Under the pieces are notes generated by a model that was not told where the DNA came from, searched no databases, and saw only the letters and a program-made list of their open reading frames with translations. A DNA stretch of 64,000 nt from Epiperipatus broadwayi (Eukaryota > Onychophora > Udeonychophora > Euonychophora > Peripatidae): NCBI GenBank assembly GCA_028023455.1, contig JAQFVV010006725.1, forward strand, positions 62,001 to 126,000, in the 5' to 3' direction. How positions within the stretch are numbered: the stretch's first letter is position 1; every line of letters begins with the position of its first letter. Below are positions 60,389 to 64,000 of the stretch, piece after piece. A program made the position numbers and the translations under genes.

Positions 60389-62610
60389 TATAGCGTTTTC
60401 CTTTTTTCTAGACCTCTACACGCTAATATAAACTGCGCTTGAGTTGATCAAGCTATGTCAAAAAAGAAGAGTTATATTTCTATTCTAAAAACATAGCTAT
60501 ATTTCCTGATCAACTCGGCCTATTAATTGTTGAGAATTGTGCTATTGACGAAATCAGCTTTTAATTTATTTAATCTGGGCACCAGAATTCCTAAGAATTC
60601 GCTGAAATCACCATATAACATCTCACAAATAAAAAAAAATACTTTTAAGCTAATCGGTATTACATCATACCGTAACGAGAATTATTTTTTTAAGATTATT
60701 ATTCCTGGGCTTATTCAAACATATTGGCAAAGGTAAATTCCGTTTTAAATCTTATTAAACTAATAATAAATTTAATACTAAAAAAATAATAACTTTATTA
60801 TTAATAACGCACAATGAAAAAGATTGATAAAAGTAAAATCTCTTTTATTCTAACAAACGGAAATATTTAACGTTAAATTGTTAATTAAACTGGAGAGAAC
60901 ACACACTAATTCGGATATAAATCAATTAATAAAAAAAACAATTTCACAATTACAGTTCACTTCCAAATTTCTTCTAGAAAGTTCCTAAAATGAATGTCCC
61001 TTGCACAAGAAAATTAATGTCTCTATCGGGATTGTTTAAACATATTTTTAAAAATTGTTTGCAAACGTTTAATTTTGTCACAATTGGGAATAATGAATCA
61101 TAGCTTACCAGTAAGTTTTGTGAATTCATGAAGATTGTAGCTTACTATGCATAGTTTTTTGGGTTAGAATTGAGCTCGGCCTTTGATTATTAGTTGATCT
61201 TGTAGTCTGTTCCGAAAGCTAGTCGCAGAGGCTTTTCTAGTATCCATCTTCTTAATGATGTCAGCTAAAGCCCCGGTCTACTCCTGCATGAAGGATTATT
61301 TCATCGTGAAGTGGTCTTGGATTTAATAATCCAAAACCAGCCAAAGGAAAAACAGAAAAACAAGACCTTCTTCAAACTGATCTCTGCCTTTTATACTCTC
61401 TAGAGGCCCAGTTTTCCGACTTCTGCGCATATCTTTTGTTTGTCAAAATATCCGTTGATAATCTTATATATTCTTTACAAAATTTATGTTACAAAGTCTC
61501 TATTTTTTTTCAGCATAATTCTGCCATCTTTAATTAGTTGAAATATTTTTACTTTCTCTTATCTAGATTGGTAATTTGTGTCTTTTGTTCTCTCCAATTC
61601 TAACTTTTATTTCTAATTACATAAAAAAAAACGAAAGAATAATTTAACTTTCATTGTACATTATTTTTTTTAAAAAAAATTAGTCAAAAAAAAATCTAAA
61701 TTTACTTTTATTTTTTAGCTTTTACCAAATGCCAATATATTTGCAACGTATATAAATAAACGTTACAATACCACCAGTGCCAGGAGATGAGAATAAAATA
61801 GGGGTTTACACTAATTTTATTCTTAAGTTTTTTTAAATTCATATTCGTGTTGTTGTTATTTTTTTTTTTTTTTTTGTAGCAGTAGCGTGCTGATATATTC
61901 CGTAGACTCATTCAACGAGCGACGTTCGGCTTTAACGCCCACTTTTAGGTCTAACACGGCGGGAATAGAAAATATTTCAACATTCATCTGTGTCCTTTCC
62001 GCTTAAGTGTAATAGTAACAATAAGAAGCCCAAGTTATAAGCACTAACGAGCATTGCTCATCGTTTTGAGTCTTACAGGCTCGCGGCAACTTGGTCCGCC
62101 TTCCCCTTTATTGGGATCCCTGCTAGAAATAGTCTGATGGGCATATAAAGGTGGTCTTATGTTAATATACTGCGTATTAGGACTCGGGGCTATGTTTTTC
62201 CCCTCTTCAGTAACCGCCTACCCGGTCAAATACTTGTGACTTACGTCTACATCAGCCACGATCGTGTTTTTTTTTTTTAGACATATCAGAAAAAATATAC
62301 ATACATTTTTTACTTTCTGGAAGTCATATTAAAAAAATATTTTTTATATTTTAATAATCAGGGTTTAATTAGTTAGTTAGTTTTTATAATTTTTTTAAAA
62401 AAATTACTAGTTATTTTCCAGCTGTGAGTTTCTTTGGGTCATCGTTGTAACGTTCTTTATCATTACAACTTATCTCAGGTTGTAGTTGTTAAATCGAAGC
62501 CCGAGTTGGGTCGCCATTATAACGTTTTCTGTATTTCTTTTGGATGGTTTTGGATTATTAAATCCAAGACCACTTCACGATGAAATAATCCTTCATGCGG
62601 GAGTAGACCG
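60389..62610 (-). mobile_element. LTR-element-like insertion inside the LINE
   Basis: The LINE breaks at ...TTCTCTGT and resumes at TAAAAGAGTTG. The insert starts TATAGCGTTTTCC and contains a second LTR-like edge, TATAACGTTTTCTG, at 62518. Directly outside that edge (62495-62516) the minus strand reads TGGCGACCCAACTCGGGC, a PBS-like sequence close to those at 16.2 and 49.0 kb. An 86-bp segment at 61274-61359 recurs inverted at 62526-62610. A minus-strand TATAAAAGGC (61386-61395) could be the LTR promoter. A truncated and rearranged member of the same LTR superfamily is the best reading; the exact ends and target duplication are not resolved. Confidence 0.5.
61915..62260. other. Less AT-rich block of unknown nature in the insertion
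   Basis: Noticeably richer in G and C than its surroundings, with no ORF. Similar compositional islands occur in the LTRs at 18.5-18.76 kb and 48.0-48.24 kb, but I cannot align them by eye. Confidence 0.35.
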
Positions 62611-63025
62611 TAAAAGAGTTGTAATTTCTTGGTAAAAATTGTGTATAAAACTGATAAAAGGCTGATAGGTCTGTAATTTCTAATATCTTCTTTATCACCT
62701 TTTTTAAATGTTAATATTAATATTAATACTGCATTCTTCCAATCATCTGGTACATCTTTATCATTTAAACATTTGGTATATAACTTTTCTAAAATTTGTT
62801 CTATTTCTTCATCTACTTATTTTAACATATCAATTATAATTCCATCATTACTTGGAGCCTTTCTTTCTTCATATATTTAATTGCATGTCTCACTTCTTCA
62901 TTTAAAATTCTGGGCAATTCGGAAGATGTAATAGATATAGGAGGTACTTATTCTTTATTACTATATAATTCTTGATAGAAGTCTTCTACCCATTTCATGA
63001 TGTCATTTCTCTTTTTAGTAATAAT

Positions 63026-63480
63026 TCAGTCTTTTTTTCTTATTGCAGATATAAATTTCCTACCAATACCAAAATGTTGTTTTACACTCTTGAGACTTTT
63101 ATTTTGTCCTACAGCTTTCTTTGCTAGTTCACAATAATATTTTCTTATATCATTTTCAACTCTTTTCCGCACCATTTTACAAAATTCGAGATATTCAAAC
63201 CTTTTTAATGCATCATTTTTATATATCTTCATATTCCTTCTTTTCTTCATAAATTCTCTAGTCTCAGTAGAAATTTTATTGGTCAATTGCTGCTTTTTTC
63301 TACCAGCTATTTTTGTTGCAGTTTTTAAAAGTGTATCAGTTATTTTCATATTAATTTCATTCAAATCTGAATTATGTTCAAAATCTACTAATACTTGAAA
63401 CCGATTTGTAAGTTCTAATTTAAATTCATTAGATTGTTTCTGAAGATTAGGAATATCAACTGTAAATATTGTTTTTCTTA
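63026..63480 (-). pseudogene. LINE linker between endonuclease and RT
   Basis: Frame 63026-63364 is rich in Lys and Asn (TDTLLKTATKIAGRKKQQ, ENDIRKYYCELAKKAVGQNK). It is parallel to the decayed copy at 26538-26885, which has TDILLRTARKIGDAKKQQ, so both belong to the same LINE family. Confidence 0.75.
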
Positions 63481-63671
63481 ATAATTGTTATCTCTCCAGT
63501 TTTGCATTAACACGTATTTCGATGCTTCCATGTCCATTTCCTTTTAACATTTTTCTTAAAAAAAGAATTCATAATATAAAGTTTTTCTTTTTCTGCAAGC
63601 TCCACAAGTCTATGTTTTCTTTCATTTCTATTACCATAACCAAAATTACTTACAGCACTTTCATCTTTCAT

Positions 63672-64000
63672 TTATCTACCAATTCTAGCATTAAAATCTC
63701 CCATAACAATTTTAAAATGTTGTTTACTCTGATCAAAAGCCATTTGTACATCCATATAAAAATCTTCTACTACTTCATCACTATGAGAACTTGTTGGGAC
63801 ATAAACCTGAATTATCTGCATTTTATATCTACTATTAAGTTGTATAACAACTAATCTTACCACTCTATCCGATACACTATCAATCTCCACAATGTTGTTC
63901 TTCCACTTTTTATTTATAATGAATCCTACTCCACTTGTATTTCCAATATTCGTGCCTTTATAATAGAGTGCATGTCCACTTTTTAAATCAATTGTCTCTT
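63672..64000 (-). pseudogene. LINE APE-type endonuclease, partial
   Basis: Reads IINKKWKNN, EIDSVSDRVVRLVVIQLNSR, IIQVYVPTSSHSDEVVEDFY and IVMGDFNARIGR. QVYxPTS and GDFNARIG are standard APE-endonuclease motifs. The N-terminal part is beyond the right edge. Confidence 0.85.

Larger units (their letters stand above)
59246..64000 (-). mobile_element. LINE relic (APE endonuclease plus RT), split by an insertion and running off the window
   Basis: In minus order: an endonuclease part at 63672-64000 (SGVGFII, then FKIVMGDFNARIGR, the APE-type GDFNA motif); a middle region (63026-63364); RT with GVRQGASISPKLF (60000-60203) and LDFADDVVVF (catalytic FADD at 59940-59951, intact); then the thumb and tail (59465-59935, SYKYLGQI, YGSETWTFNRRAIQRLQTTQ, RCMLGVTRRDR). 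The 3' end passes into a (GAT)n tail near 59255-59270. Stops and frameshifts separate the pieces, and a 2.2 kb insertion (60389-62610) interrupts the RT. The YGSETW...RRMERxMLGVxxRDR end is characteristic of RTE-like animal LINEs. Confidence 0.85.

Noticed and set aside
1-64000. CRISPR arrays, prokaryotic operons, ribosomal RNA
   Set aside because: No regularly spaced direct repeats, no Shine-Dalgarno-linked ORFs, and no rRNA-like conserved blocks. The exon-intron structure and retroelements show this is eukaryotic nuclear DNA.

Overview
This window looks like non-coding-dominated DNA from an AT-rich metazoan genome, probably an invertebrate. The phylum cannot be fixed from the sequence alone. 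It has one recognisable host gene with small GT-AG exons and very long introns, several LINE, LTR and tRNA-SINE relics, foldback elements, and TA-rich microsatellites. There is no operon structure, rRNA or CRISPR array.

The host gene is on the minus strand. Eight exons between 54070 and 8950 join in compatible phases and encode the middle of an EDEM3-type protein: an ER-resident GH47 alpha-mannosidase-like ERAD factor with a protease-associated (PA) domain. The order is the end of the GH47 domain (54031-54070, 31807-32002), the linker (29775-29929, 28494-28617, 21071-21152) and the PA domain (9357-9463, 9097-9216, 8950-8995). The N-terminal GH47 exons were not found and probably lie beyond 64000. 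The C-terminal tail exons below 8950 were not found with confidence.

The introns and flanks are packed with mobile DNA. From left to right: a palindromic tRNA-SINE pair (1-670); several tRNA-like relics (2.8, 8.4, 9.7 and 11.0 kb); a small foldback MITE (10.2 kb); a 9 kb nest in which a complete coding-free LTR element (13318-18400) sits inside what looks like a 3.9 kb solo LTR (11187-20207); a truncated LINE tail (21.2 kb); a fuller LINE relic interrupted by a second tRNA-SINE palindrome (24.5-27.6 kb); foldbacks (32.2 and 37.1 kb); a plus-strand LINE relic (33.2-36.9 kb); a decayed Ty3/Gypsy element (38034-41518); a large foldback MITE (44.2 kb); an LTR element carrying only a gag-like ORF (46495-53745); another foldback (54.9 kb); a 2.2 kb solo LTR (55891-58098); and a LINE relic running off the right edge (59.25-64 kb), itself split by a 2.2 kb insertion (60389-62610).

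The most interesting pattern is a set of LTR elements that share TG...CGTTACA-type ends, 4-bp ATAT or ATAC target duplications, long LTRs (2.2-3.9 kb), little or no coding capacity, and, near one end, a GGCGCC-type palindrome followed by a hairpin. The hairpin's stem sequence differs between elements while staying base-paired, which suggests a conserved RNA or DNA structure in a non-autonomous LTR superfamily.
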